Part shown: positions 21,331-33,118 of the stretch, piece by piece
How the letters are laid out: each line of letters starts with the position of its first letter
Numbering within the stretch: position 1 is the stretch's first letter
DNA from: Aegilops tauschii subsp. strangulata
Lineage: Eukaryota; Streptophyta; Magnoliopsida; Poales; Poaceae
Direction of reading: 5' to 3'
Length of the DNA stretch: 64,000 bases
NCBI RefSeq assembly: GCF_002575655.3
Contig: NC_053039.3
Coordinates: forward strand, 374,209,633 to 374,273,632
Program-made: the position numbers and the translations under genes
The notes under the pieces: generated by a model
What the model saw: only the letters and a program-made list of their open reading frames with translations
Databases searched by the model: none
Told to the model about the DNA's origin: nothing

Positions 21331-24300
21331 TGTAACACCCCGCATGTAACTTGCCATATTTGTAACTCCGACTCTTGCCACTTCCGACTATGTGTTATAT
21401 TTTTCCCTCCGTTGTCGGGTTTTGTCTTTCGTTTTGTATTTTGTCATGTCATGCATTTTCATATCATGTCATCATGTGCATTGCATTCGCTTACGTGTTC
21501 GTCTCATGCATCCGAGCATTTTCCCCGTTGTCCGTTTTGCAATCCGGCGCTCCTATCTCCTCCGGTGCACCCCTCTTGTTTTCTTTCGTGTGCGTGTGTC
21601 AAACTTTCTCGGAATGGACCGAGGCTTGTCAAGTGGTCTTAATATACCACCCGGAGACTACCGGTCAAGTTTCGTTCCATTCGGAGGTCGTTTGGTACTC
21701 CATCGGTTAACCGGGCATCCGCAAAGTCCATTTGAGTGTCCAGCAAAACCCCCCTCTAAAATCAGCCCAAAACCCACCAAACTCTCTTCCATGCTCTAGG
21801 TCGTTCGATCACGATCGTGTGGGCGAAAACCACACCTCATTTGGAGCCTCCTAGCTCCCTCTACCTATTTATATGTGGGCATCCCGAAAAACGAAACTGC
21901 AGACGAACCCTAGAAATTTTTCCCTCCGCGCCGCCGGACGAGTCCGCCCGCGTCGGACAACGTCCGCCGCCCCCTCCACCGCGCCGGCCCGCGAAGCCCG
22001 CCGCGGGTCCGCCGGCCCGTTCGTCGCCGCCTCCGCGTCCAGCGCCCGCGCCTCCCCGCCGGTCTTCGCTGCCGTCTGCGCCGCCGGCGCCGCCCCGCCG
22101 ACCCGCCGCCGCCGGAGCTCCTCCGGCGCCCGTGCCACGGCGCGCCGCCGCTCGTGCCCTCGCCGCCGGCCTCCCCTCCGGTCCGCCGCCTCCTCCCTCC
22201 GCCAGAGGCCCCGCCGGCCTCTCCTCTCCTCCCGCCGGCGAGCCACCCACCGGAGTCCCGAGCCCGAGGATCCCCGATCCAGATCTCTCTGTGGTGAGCG
22301 TTGACCTCCCGAGCCCTTCTTTTTTTTTCTAAGTCCTGGAAATTCATCAGCATGTGCCTCTGTTCCCGATGCGATAACTCCTTGCATGTAGCTCCGATTC
22401 GCGCGTGTAATATATCAAATTGTTCGCCTCGTGATGCTCTTCATTTTGTTCAATTGCACCATGTTCATTAGAGGTCATCTTGATGCCGAAATATTCATTG
22501 GAAGAGGGCTAGTTGCTGTTATTCTCTGGTTCTTAACAGAACTTGGAGATTTGTCATTTTTGTATCATTTATTCTGTGCATCTTATGAGCATGAGCTCTA
22601 CATGTATTTTGAAGTATGCCATGCCATCTTTCCAGTGGTGTAGTCCATGTATTTTTGAAATTTCTGTGGTGACTAGCACAAGCATGCAAAATAGGCCCCG
22701 TAATATTTCTGATTTCAGGGACTTAGTGATTTCTCTAAGTCCTTGTCTGCTGTAATTTTGTTGCCATGTAAACTTGATGCTACAGAGAGATCCATGCATA
22801 TTTTGGTAATGTTCAGTAAGGATGTTTTGTAGCTGTAGTTGTAGTTGATCCATTCCTGCAATTTTTTGCTATTATGGAGTGCTATAGCATGACTAAATCT
22901 TGCTCTACTTTTGCTATAAAATATTTCTGGCAGATTCTTAACATGATATTCATTTTTTGCCAAGCTTATTGTAGTTGATCCATACATGCTATGCTATTGT
23001 TCTTGCCATGATTAGCTTCATAAACATGCCATCTTGCTGTAGGTATGATTGGTTTGTCATGCATTGCTCTGTAGTGAGTGCATCAAGCTCACAAAGAGGC
23101 CTACATATTAATATTTCTGCCATGCTCTGTTTTCTGCTAAGTCTGAAACCTGATAACGAAACTTGCTATGTTTACATGCTTGCCATCATATCTTCTGGTC
23201 CTTTTTGGCTTATGGTCAGTAAGGGACTTTTGTCATGTGCATTTAGGAGAACACTGCCATGCCTTGTTTTGCTATGTTAAGTTCCTGTAGCATGTTAATT
23301 TCATGCTCTGAATATTGCTACCTGATGCTGTTTACTGCCATGTCCAGTTTTTCACAGTCTGTGAACCTGTAACCTTTTGCACTTTTGTCATGCTTGTTTG
23401 AGCTTGATATGTTGGGAACTAGCCATAGCTCAGTGTTCATCTTTTGTCAAGCATCTCCTGTAGATTACTGCCATGTGCTTTGTTGCTATGTTGGGGCGCT
23501 GTAGCATTGTTACTTGTTGCATTTTAAGTGCTATCATGCTGTTAATTGCAGATTCGTGTCATTCTTGTTTTGCTTGCCATTTGCAAACCGTGCATCCGAT
23601 TCCGGTGATCTTTATATCGATTTCGACCGAAATCATCTCATCTTTCCAGTGGCATACTTGTTTTGCCAAGTTACTTTCATGTTCATCATTTTCCTTCCGG
23701 AGCACGCATATGCATCGCATATCATATCTTGCATATCATACATGTTTTGCATCATGTTGCTTGCGCATTTCTCGTTGTTGATTGTCGTTCCGTTTGTATG
23801 TGTTCTTGTCTTGGGTAGAGCCGGGAGACGAGTTCGTGAACGAGGAACCTGTCGAGTACGCTTACGAGGATCAAGCTTTCGACAACTCTGAGAACCTTGC
23901 AGGCAAGATGACCACCCCTCGAAATCACTTCTATCTTCGCTATGCTAGTTGTTCGCTCTATTGCCATGCTCGCTACCTATCACTTGCTATGTCATGTCTC
24001 CCATTTTAGCCATGTCAGCCTCTAACCATCCTTTCCTAGCAAACCGTTGTTTGGCTAAGTTACCGCTTTTGCTCAGCCCCTCTTATAGCGTTGCTAGTTG
24101 CAGGTGAAGTTGAAGTTTGTTCCATGTCGGAACATGGATATGTTGGGATATCACAATATCTCTTATTTAATTAATGCATCTATATATATTTGGTAAAGGG
24201 TGGAAGGCTCGGCCTTATGCCTGGTGTTTTGTTCCACTCTTGCCGCCCTAGTTACTGTTATACCGGGATTATGTTCCTTGAGTTTGCGTTCCTTACGCGG

Positions 24301-25519
24301 TCGGGTGATTTATGGGACCCCCTTGACAGTCCGCCTTGAATAAAACTCCTCCAGCAAGGCCCAACCTTGGTTTTACCATTTGCGACCTATACCTTTTTCC
24401 CCCGGGTTTTCTAGAGCCCGAGGGTCATCTTTATTTTAAACCCCCGGGCCAGTGCTCCTCTGAGTATTGGTCCAAACTGTCAGTCGCCGGTGGCCACCAG
24501 GGGCAACTCTGGGCTGGCCTATCGGAAGCTTGGACAATCCGGTGTGCCCTGAGAACGAGATATGTGCAGCTCCTATCGGGATTTGTCGGCACATTCGGGC
24601 GGCTTTGCTGGTCTTGTTTTACCATTGTCGAGATGTCTTGTAAACCGGGATTCCGAGACTGATCGGGTCTTTCCGGGAGAAGGTTTATCCTTCGTTGACC
24701 GTGAGAGCTTATGATGGGCTAAGTTGGGACACCCCTGCAGGGTATTATCTTTCGAAAGCCGTGCCCGCGGTTATGAGGCAGATGGGAATTTGTTAATGTC
24801 CGGTTGTAGATAACTTGTCACTTGACCCAAGTAAAATACAACCACCGCGTGTGTAGCCGTGATGGTCTCTTCTCGGCGGAGTCCGGGAAGTGAACATGGT
24901 CTGTGTTATGAATGACATAATTAGGTGTTCAGGATCACTTCTTGGTCATTGCTAGATGACGTCCGTTCTGTTGCTTCTCTTCTCGCTCTCATTTGCGCAA
25001 GTTAGCCACCATATATGCTTTTGCCGCTGCAGCCCCACCTCTTTACACCATCCTTTCCTATAAGCTTAAATAGTCTTGATCTCGCGGGTGTGAGATTGCT
25101 GAGTCCCCGTGACTCACAGATTCTACCAAAACAGTTGCAGGTGCCGACGATGCCAATGCAGATGATGGCGTCGATCTCAAGTGGGAGTTCGACGAGGAAC
25201 GTGGTCGTTACTATGTGTCTTTTCCTGATGATCAGTAGTGGAGCCCAGTTGGGACGATCGGGGATCTAGCATCTGGGGTTGTCTTATTTTCATCTGGATT
25301 TTGACCGTAGTCGGTCTATATGATTGTATTTTGGATGATGTATGAATAATATTTATGAATTGTGTGAAGTGGCGATTGTAAGCCAACTCTTTATCCCATT
25401 CTTGTTCATTACATGGGATTGTGTGAAGATGACCCTTCTTGCGACAAAACCACTATGCGGTTATGCCTCTAAGTCGTGCCTCGACACGTGGGAGATATAG
25501 CCGCATCGTGGGCGTTACA
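21331..25519 (+). mobile_element. D: solo LTR of 4.2 kb
   Basis: It begins TGTAACACCCCGCATG and ends GGGCGTTACA, with a 6-bp terminal inverted repeat TGTAAC/GTTACA. The 5-bp target duplication CTATT is intact on both sides (21326-21330, 25520-25524). I find no second copy of its ends inside, no PBS and no PPT, so it is one LTR. TATTTATATG (21866-21875) followed by a very GC-rich leader (about 21920-22270) suggests a plus-strand promoter. LTRs over 4 kb are typical of LARD elements such as barley Sukkula; whether it belongs there is not tested. Confidence 0.85.
21866..21875 (+). promoter_or_regulatory. Probable TATA box of solo LTR D
   Basis: TATTTATATG lies about 535 bp into the LTR after CTCCTAGCTCCCTCTACC. 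The GC-rich sequence that follows would be the transcribed leader. Confidence 0.5.
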
Positions 25520-26801
25520 CTATTCAAACATAGGCGTATTCGACCAAAGAGTACATAGCGTGACTACCCTCTTGACAAGGTTATCTTGTTCAAACATAGG
25601 CGTATTCGACCAAAGAGAGCATAACCTTTCCGGGTCATCCTACCTCTATACCAGCTGCTTCAACTCCATCAGGTAATCCTGATTGACCCGCCGAACTCTT
25701 AACGATCAATCTTTTACGGCGTATTCGACCAAAGATCCTGAGCTCGTTAAGGTTCAAACGGTGGTTTGTCCTGTGAGAGCACGGCTTACAGATAGTCAGG
25801 ATGAACCCAGGCTGCTAAGCCGCCTTCATTGAAACTTGGTTAAACCTGCCTGTTTGCTTGCTGCTACTCCGACCTCGTGTACTCTCGATAGTCATATCTG
25901 AACTTATCCAGGTTCAAACATCGATTGGGTCATGTGAGAGCCGGCTACAGAAAGCGAGGATAATCCAGTGGCTCAGGCTAGTTTCATTGAAGTATTCTAT
26001 TATCATGCACATACATCATCATACATTGCATCATCATTACATCATCATAGCATGCATCATATATGTATAGATATACTGGTTTATATTGCAGGAACCGGTT
26101 TTCAAACCGGACTATATTATTCAAATCTTCAATAGCCAACATGGCTGGATTTTTATTATGGTTATCAATAATCAGTATTATGATTGAGGTTTTCAAAGTC
26201 GCCTTAGAGCAATGGCTATTATTTTATCAATGGATATGATTTATTCTACAATGGAAGGAATAGTCCCGAGTCGCTGTAGGCTTACGACCCGGCACTTGGG
26301 GGCTACATTATTCACATTGAGATTACATTAAATATGCAAGTCCCATGTCACTGCCAGCATGCACCATGGCACTTGAGGGCTAATGCAAAGTCATTTTTTC
26401 TTCAAGGTTGTAACATTTATATTGAAGCAAGTCTTAAGCGGTTACTACGCTCCCTTCTTAAGACTTGGGGGACTACAAGTGATATGTATAGAAGAGGTAC
26501 ATTTTCAAGCCGGCTGAAGATCAGATAAGTATTTCAAGACAAATATTTTTAAGCATTGGGAGTTGAGTCAAATGAATTATTCTTCACAATTTTTCTGTGA
26601 GAAACAAACGTCAGCAAATTGATTATGAAGTTGGCTTATTGACCCGGATTTTCTAGAAGAAGGAAATGACAGGGACTTAAGGATGATCTGGTGCCGGCTT
26701 ACAAGAGTTCTTAACCCGGAGCATAATCTGTCAAAATTGTTCTTGTGTTTGTTTTACAGGATCAGTTTAACATGGATAAATCCAAATTAAACTGGGGCTA
26801 A
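25520..26801 (+). other. C internal region right of D, non-coding, ending in the PPT
   Basis: The sequence TTCAAACATAGGCGTATTCGACC is repeated (about 25523 and 25589), with further GGCGTATTCGACCAAAGA at about 25718. CACTTGGGGGCTA-like motifs recur (26292, 26369, 26460). The last 17 bp, AATTAAACTGGGGCTAA, are the likely PPT. No coding domain is visible. Confidence 0.65.
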
Positions 26802-27543
26802 TGTCGGGGATATACCCCGCGGTATGACCCGGCCGGGACTTGGTGTTTCATTGGTAAGCCGACAGATGTTAAGCCGGCAGATGTTAAGCCAGAGGGAAAG
26901 TCAGATGGTAAGCCGGCAGATGTTAAGCCGGCAGATGTTAAGCCAGAGGGTAAGTTAGATGGTAAGCCGGCAGATGTTAAGCTGGCAGATGTTAAGCCAA
27001 CAGATGTTAAGCCAGAGGGTAAGTCAGATGGTAAGCCGTTAGATGTTAAGCTGACAGATGTTAAGCCGACAGATGTTAAGCCAGATGTTAAGCCAGATGG
27101 TAAGTCAGATTGTAACAGAGTTTCCTGGAGTTAAGAAGCCCAAGACGTTAAAAAGCCCATGGAGAGAAGCCCGTGATGAGAAGTCAGAATAGTTTAAGTC
27201 TTAAATCCGAGTTGGACTCTACATGTAACCCGCCCCTTCAACTTATATAAGGAGGGGTAGGGCACCCCAAGAGGGAGAAGTAAGAAGGAATAATCGTTAA
27301 GGCTAGACACAACTAGGAGAGCCGGAGATACGGCGACTCCCTTGTGATGATAATGAGACCTAGCCACAAACAGCATGTAGGGTTATTATCGGATGATGTT
27401 TCCCGGGGCCCGAAGCTGTCTAAACCCTTGTCTTGTGTTGCATCTCTTGATTCCGATCAACCCCTCTCAAGCTATCACATAGATGCGTTGGCCTCACGAC
27501 TAAGTCCTCACACTAGGACATCTGCCGTGACAATTCGATGACA
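26802..27543 (+). repeat. C 3' LTR (742 bp)
   Basis: It begins TGTCGGGGATATACCCCGCG and ends CAATTCGATGACA, followed by the TSD CACTG and H1 integrase. It contains the minisatellite (26852-27115) and the TATA box. Confidence 0.93.
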
Positions 27544-28110
27544 CACTGACTTATTGGAAATAATACATACCGATGTATGCGGTCCGATGAGTGATGAGGC
27601 TCGTGGCGGGTATCATTATTTTCTAACCTACATAGATGATTTGAGCAGATATGGGTATATTTACTTAATAAAACATAAATCTGAAATGTTTGAAAAGTTC
27701 AAAGAATTTCAGAGTGAAGTAGAAAATCATCCTAACAAGAAAATAAAGTTTCTACAATCTGACCGCAGAGGCAAATATTTGAGTTACGAGTTTGGTCTTT
27801 ATTTGAAACAATATGGAATAGTTTCGCAACGAATGCTACCTGGAACACCACAGCGTAATGGTGTGTTCGAACGTCGTAGCCGCACTTTATTAGATATGGT
27901 GCGATATATGATGTCTCTGACCGATTTACCACTATCGTTTTGGGGTTATGCATTAGGGACAGCTGCATTCATGTTAAAATAGGGCACCACCTAAATCCGT
28001 TGAGACGACACCGTATGAACTGTGGTTTGGCAAGAAACCTAAGCTGTCGTTTCTTGAAGTTTGGGGTTGCGATGCTTATGTGAAAAAGGCTTCAGCCTGA
28101 TAAGCTCGAA
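27544..28110 (+). pseudogene. H1 integrase core
   Basis: Coding resumes after C with LLEIIHTDVCGPM. The catalytic residues of rve-type integrase can be located: first D in HTDVCGPM, second D in QSDRRGKYLS (relatives have SDRGGEYLS) and E in NGVFERRSRTLLDMVR (normally VSERRNRT). The frame stops at 27980-27982 and continues shifted through FLEVWGCDAYVKK. The enzyme would insert the cDNA into the genome; stops and substitutions make it inactive. Confidence 0.9.
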
Positions 28111-29375
28111 CCTAAATCGGAGAAATGCATCTTCATAGGATACCCCAAAAGTAACTGTTGGGTACACCTTCTATCACAGATCCGAAGGCAAGATATTCGT
28201 TCCTAAGAATGGATCCTTTCTATAGAAGGAGTTTTTCTCGAAAGAAGTGAGTGGGAGGAAAGTAGAACTTGATGAGTTAAATGTACCTTCTCCCGAATTG
28301 GAAAGTAGTTCATCACAGAAATCAGTTCCAGTGATTCCTACACCAATTAGTGAGGAAGCTAATGATGATGATCATAAAACTTTAGATCAAGTTAGTACCG
28401 AACCTCGTAGGTCAATCAGAGTATGATCCGCACCAGAGTGGTACGGTAATCATGTTCTGGAAGTCATGTTACTAGACCATGACAAACCTACGAACTATGA
28501 GGAAGCGATGATGAGCCCAGATTCTGCGAAATGGCTTGAGGCCATGAAATCTGAGATGGGATCCATGTATGAAAACAAAGTATGGACTTTGGTTGACTTG
28601 CCCGATGATCGGCAAGCCATAGACAATAAATGGATCTTCAAGAGGAAGACGGACGCTGATAGTAGTGTTACTATCTACAAAGCTAGACTTGTTGAACAAG
28701 AATTTTGACAAGTTCAAGGTGTTGACTACGATAAGATTTTCTCACTCGTAGCGATGCTTAAGTCTATCCGAATCATGTTAGCAATTGCCACATTTTATGA
28801 AATCTGGCAAATGGATGTCAAAACTGCATTCCTTAATGGATTTCTTAAAGAAGAGTTGTATATGATGCAACCAGAAGGTTTTCTCAATCCTAAAAGTGCT
28901 AACAAAATGCGCAAGCTCCAGCGATCCATCTATGGACTGGTGCAAGCATCTCAGAGTTGGAATATATGCTTTGATGAGTTGATCAAAGCATATAATTTTA
29001 TACAGACTTGCGGTGAAGCCTGTATTTACAAGAAAGTGAGTGGGAGCACTACAACCTTTCTGATAAGTATATGTGAATGACTTGTTGATCGGAAATGATG
29101 TAGAATTTTTTGGAAAGCATAAAGGAATGTTTGAAAGGAGTTTTTCAAAGAAAGACCTCAGTGAAGCTGCTTACATATTGAGCATCAAGATCTATAGAGA
29201 TAGATCAAGACGCTTGATAAGTTTTTTCACTGAGTACATACCTTGACAAGATTTTGAAGTAGTTCAAAATGGAACAATCAAAGGAGTTCTTGCCTGTATT
29301 GCAAGGTGTGAAGTTGAGTAAAGACTCAAAACCAAACCACGACAGAATATAGAAAGAGAATGAAAAGCCATTCCC
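28111..29375 (+). pseudogene. H1 reverse transcriptase (copia RVT_2)
   Basis: The segment 28466-28708 carries EAMKSEMGSMYENKVWTLVD and NKWIFKRK, and 28754-29060 carries WQMDVKTAFLNGFLKEELYM, QPEGF and SIYGLVQASQSW. These are the usual copia RT blocks. The active-site motif normally YVDD reads YVND (29070-29081) and is out of frame with the preceding block. Stops at 28706-28708 and frameshifts confirm decay. Confidence 0.9.
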
Positions 29376-29920
29376 TATGCCTCAGTCATAGGTTCTATAG
29401 AGTATGCTATGCTGTGTACCAGACCTATTGTGTACCTCACCATGAGTTTGGCAAGAGGGTACAATAGTGATCCAGGAGTGGATCACTGGACAGCGGTCAA
29501 AATTATCCTTAGTGGAATAAAGATATGTTTCTCGGTTATGGAGGTGACAAAAAGTTCGTCGTAAAGGGTTACGTCGATGCAAGCTTTGACACTGATCCGA
29601 ATGACTCTAAGTCTCAATCTGGATACATATTGAAAGTGGGAGCAATTAGCTAGAGTAGCTCCGTGCAGAGCATTGTAGACATAGAAATTTGCAAAATACA
29701 TACAGATCTGAATATGGTAGACCCGTTGACTAAACTTCTCTCACAAGAAAAACATGATCACACCTTAGTACTCTTTGGGTGTTAATCACATGGCGATGTG
29801 AACTAGATTATTGACTCTAGTAAACCCTTTGGGTACTGGTCACATGGCGATGTGAACTATAGAGTGTTAAATCACATGGCGATGTGAACTAGATTATTGA
29901 CTCTAGTGCAAGTGGGAGAC
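29376..29920 (+). pseudogene. H1 RNase H remnant, 3' untranslated region and PPT
   Basis: Sequence near 29385-29500 corresponds to the YAMLCTRPDI and HWTAVKIIL blocks before copia RNase H, and 29560-29600 to GYVDASFDTDP. Much of the remainder is deleted or shifted. The tail has repeated CACATGGCGATGTGAACTAG (about 29788, 29841, 29875) and ends in the polypurine AAGTGGGAGAC (29910-29920) directly before the 3' LTR. Confidence 0.85.
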
Positions 29921-31540
29921 TGAAGGAAATATGCCCTAGAGGCAATAATAAAGATGTTATTTATATTTCCTTATATCATGATAAATGTTTATTATTCATG
30001 CTGGAATTGTATTAACCGGAAACTTGATACCTGTGTGAATACATAGACAAAGCAAAGTGTCCATAGTATGCCTCTACTTGACTAGCTCATTAATCAAAGA
30101 TGGTTAAGTTTACTGACCATAGACATGTGTTGTCATTTGATGAACGGGATGACATCATTAGGAGAATGATGTGATGGACAAGACCCATTCGTTAGCTTAG
30201 CATGTTGATCGTACAATTTTATTGCTATTGCTTTCTACATGACTTATACATGTTCCTCTGACTATGAGATTATGCAACTCCCGAATGCCGGAGGAACACT
30301 TTGTGTGCTTCAAATGTCACAACGTAACTGGGTGATTATAAAGAGGCTCTACAAGTGTCTCCGAAGGTGTTTCTTGAGTTGGCATAGATCGAGATTAGGA
30401 TTTTTCACTCCGAGTATCGGAGAGGTATCTCTGGGCCCTCTCGGTAATGCACATCACTATAAGCCTTGCAAGCAATGTGACTAATGAGTAAGTTACAGGA
30501 TGATGCATTACGGAACGAGTACAGAGACTTGCCGGTAACGAGATTGAACTAGGTATGATGATACCGACGATCGAATCTCGGGCAAGTAACATACCGATGA
30601 CAAAGGGAACAACGTATGTTGTTACGCGGTTTCACCGATAAAGATCTTCGTAGAATATGTAGGAGCCAATATGAGGATCTAGGTTCCGCTATTGGTTATT
30701 GACCGTAGATGTGTCTCGCTCATGTCTACATAGTTCTCGAACCCGGGTCCGCACGCTTAACGTTCGATGATGATTTGTATTATGAGTTATGTGATTTGAT
30801 GACCGTAGTTTGTTTGGAGTCCCGGATGATATCACAGACATGGTGAGGAATCTCGAAATGGTCGAGAGGTAAAGATTCATATATTGGAAGGCTAAATTTG
30901 GACATCGGAAAGGTTCCGAGTGATTCGGGTATTTTTCGGAGTACCGGGGAGTTACGGGAATTCACTGAGAGAAGTAATGGGCCTTATTGGGCCATACGGG
31001 AAAAGAGGAGGCAGACCAAGGGGAGGTGGCACGCCCCCCCATGGGTTCGAATTGGACTAGGGGAAGGAGGCGGCGCCCCCTTTCCTTTTTCCTACTCCCT
31101 CTCTCTTTCCCTCTTTCCTTCTCTCCTACTCCGAAAAGGGAAAAGGATTCCCGCTACTAGGACTTGGAATCCCTAGTAGGACTCCATACTCTTGGCGCGC
31201 CCCTAGGGGCCGGCCTCTCTCCTTCCCTCCTTCATATACGTGGGGAGGGGCGCACCCAAAGGCACAACAGACAATCTCTTAGCCGTGTGCGGTGCCCCCC
31301 TCCACAGTTACACACCTCGGTCATATCGCCGTAGTGCTTAGGCGAAGCCCTGCGCCGGTAACTTCATCATCACCGTCACCACGCCGTCGTGCTGACGGAA
31401 CTCTCCTCGTCATCAACTGGATCAAGAGCTCGAGGGACGTCATCGTGCTGAACATGTGCTGGACACGGAGGTGCCGTACGTTCGGTACTTGGATCGGCTG
31501 GATCGTGAAGACTTTCAACTACATCAACCGCGTTACTAAA
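29921..31540 (+). repeat. H1 3' LTR, interrupted at 31540
   Basis: It begins TGAAGGAAATATGCCCTAG after the PPT. It is collinear with 4739-6358 and stops at CATCAACCGCGTTACTAAA, where A2 begins. The rest of the LTR (from GGCTTCCTCTTTTGG to CCCCAACA) is expected to the right of A2, preceded by the duplicated CTAAA. Confidence 0.93.
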
Positions 31541-32994
31541 TGATATGTCTCCGTCGTATCTATAATTTTTTATTGTTTCATGCCAATATTATACCACTTT
31601 CACATACTTTTGGCAACTTTTTATATGATTTATTGGACTAACCTATTGATCCAGTGCCCAGTGCCAGTTCTTGTTTTCTGCATGTTTTTTGTATCACAGA
31701 GTATCCATATCAAACGAAGTCCAAATGCAATAAAATTTCACGGAGAATTATTTTGGAATATATGTGATTTTTGGGACTTGGAATCATCGCAAATGGAGGC
31801 CCGTGGTTGGCACAACCCACCAGGGCGCAGTCCCGGAGCCAGGCGTGCCGTGGTGGGTTGTGCGTACCTCGTACGTCGGTTGGGGCTCTCCGAGAATATA
31901 AGAAACGGTTTTCGGCCAGATCGGGGGAACACGAAACAGAAATGAACAGAGAGGGAGATCCAATCTCGGAGGGGCTCCTGCCCCTCCGCGGCCATGGTGA
32001 CCATGGACCAGAGGGGGAACTCTCCTCCCATCTAGGGGGGAGGCCAAGGAAGAAGAAGAAGGAGGGGGGCTCTCTCCCCCTCTCTTCCGGTGGCGCCGGA
32101 GTGCCACCGGGGCAACGATCAGGTGACGATCTACATCAAAAATCTTGCTATCGTCAACACCAACTTCCCCCCCTCTATGCAGCGGTGTAACACCCCTTCT
32201 CCCCACTGTAATCTCTACTTAAACATGGTGCTCAACTACATACATTATTTCCCAATGATCTCTGGTTATCCTATGATGTTTGAGTAGATCCGTTTTGTCC
32301 TATGGGTTAATCGTGATCTTGGTTGGTATGATTGTATATTTTATTTATGGTGCTGTCCTACAGTGCCCTTTGTCTCGTGCAAACGTGAGGGGCCCCCGCT
32401 GTAGGGTGTTGCAATATGTTCATGGTTTGCTTATTGTCAGTGTTGCGGGGGATGACAACAACCCAAACGAGGATAGGTGGGTCATGGCGTATGGGAGTAA
32501 AGAGGACTTGATACTTAATGCTATGGTTGGGTTTCACGACCTTAATGATCTTTAGTAGTTGCGGATGCTTGCTAGAGTTCCAATCATAACTGCATATGAT
32601 CCAAGTAGAGAAAGTATGTTAGCTCATGCCTCTCCCTCATATAAAATTGCAAGAATGATTACCGGTACCTGTTATCGATTGCCTAGGGACAAATAACTTT
32701 CTTGTTGACAAAAGCCCTCTACTAAAACTAACTTAGTTGTGTCTTTATCTAAACAGCCCCTAGATTTTATTTATGTGCCCTTCATTATCTTGCAAACCTA
32801 ACCTATCACACCTACAAAGTACTTCTAGTTTCATACTTGTTCTAGGTAAAGCGAACGTCAAGCGTGCGTAGAGTTGTATCGGTGGTCGATAGAACTTGAG
32901 GGAATATTTGTTCTACCTTTAGCTCCTCGTTGGGTTCGACACTCTTACTTACCGAAAAAGGCTACAATTGATCCCCTATACTTGTGGGTTATCA
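31541..32994 (+). repeat. A2 first LTR (1454 bp)
   Basis: It begins TGATATGTCTCCGTCGTATC and ends CTTGTGGGTTATCA. It is uninterrupted and therefore shows the empty site corresponding to the B insertion in the other two LTRs, near 32120-32130 (GTGACGATCTACATC). Confidence 0.93.
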
Positions 32995-33005
32995 AGACCT
33001 TTTTC

Positions 33006-33023
33006 TGGCGCCGTTGCCGGGCA
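33006..33023 (+). other. A2 primer-binding site (tRNA-Asp type)
   Basis: TGGCGCCGTTGCCGGGCA matches the complement of plant tRNA-Asp at 17 of 18 positions. The same variant is present at 50313-50330. Confidence 0.9.
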
Positions 33024-33118
33024 GGAATAGCGTGGGGTGAATATTCTCGTGTGTCCTTGTTTGCTTTATCACTAAGTAGTTTTTATTTTCTATTCTAAGT
33101 TGTTCTCTATCTTTAGTT

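Larger units (their letters stand above)
17163..27543 (+). mobile_element. C: non-autonomous LTR retrotransposon with no recognisable protein
   Basis: The termini are TGTTGGGGATATACC...GACA (5' LTR) and TGTCGGGGATATACC...GACA (3' LTR). The target duplication CACTG is present at 17158-17162 and 27544-27548. A PBS-like TTGGCGCCCACCGTGGGGC follows the 5' LTR, and a purine-rich AATTAAACTGGGGCTAA precedes the 3' LTR. About 9 kb of internal DNA (half of it solo LTR D) contain no gag or pol domain. It is therefore a large non-autonomous derivative. The family is not assigned. Confidence 0.93.
4739..31540 (+). mobile_element. H1: Ty1/copia element of BARE1/Angela/WIS type, split by nested insertions
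   Basis: The 5' LTR (4739-6480) is followed by a tRNA-iMet-type PBS, an untranslated leader, gag, protease, integrase, RT and RNase H remnants, a polypurine tract and the 3' LTR (from 29921). Order and sequence match the BARE1/Angela/WIS group. The body is interrupted by A1 (7026-~15540), C (17163-27543) and A2 (from 31541, inside the 3' LTR), so the span is about 27 kb. Stops and frameshifts in every domain show it is dead. The 5-bp left flank is CGCTC; the matching right flank and the last ~120 bp of the 3' LTR should lie beyond the window. Confidence 0.95.

Noticed and set aside
21817..22387. Long overlapping open frames on both strands rich in Pro, Ala, Arg and Gly
   Set aside because: They sit in the GC-rich leader of solo LTR D, are open in several frames at once and have no domain. 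Lack of stops is explained by composition.
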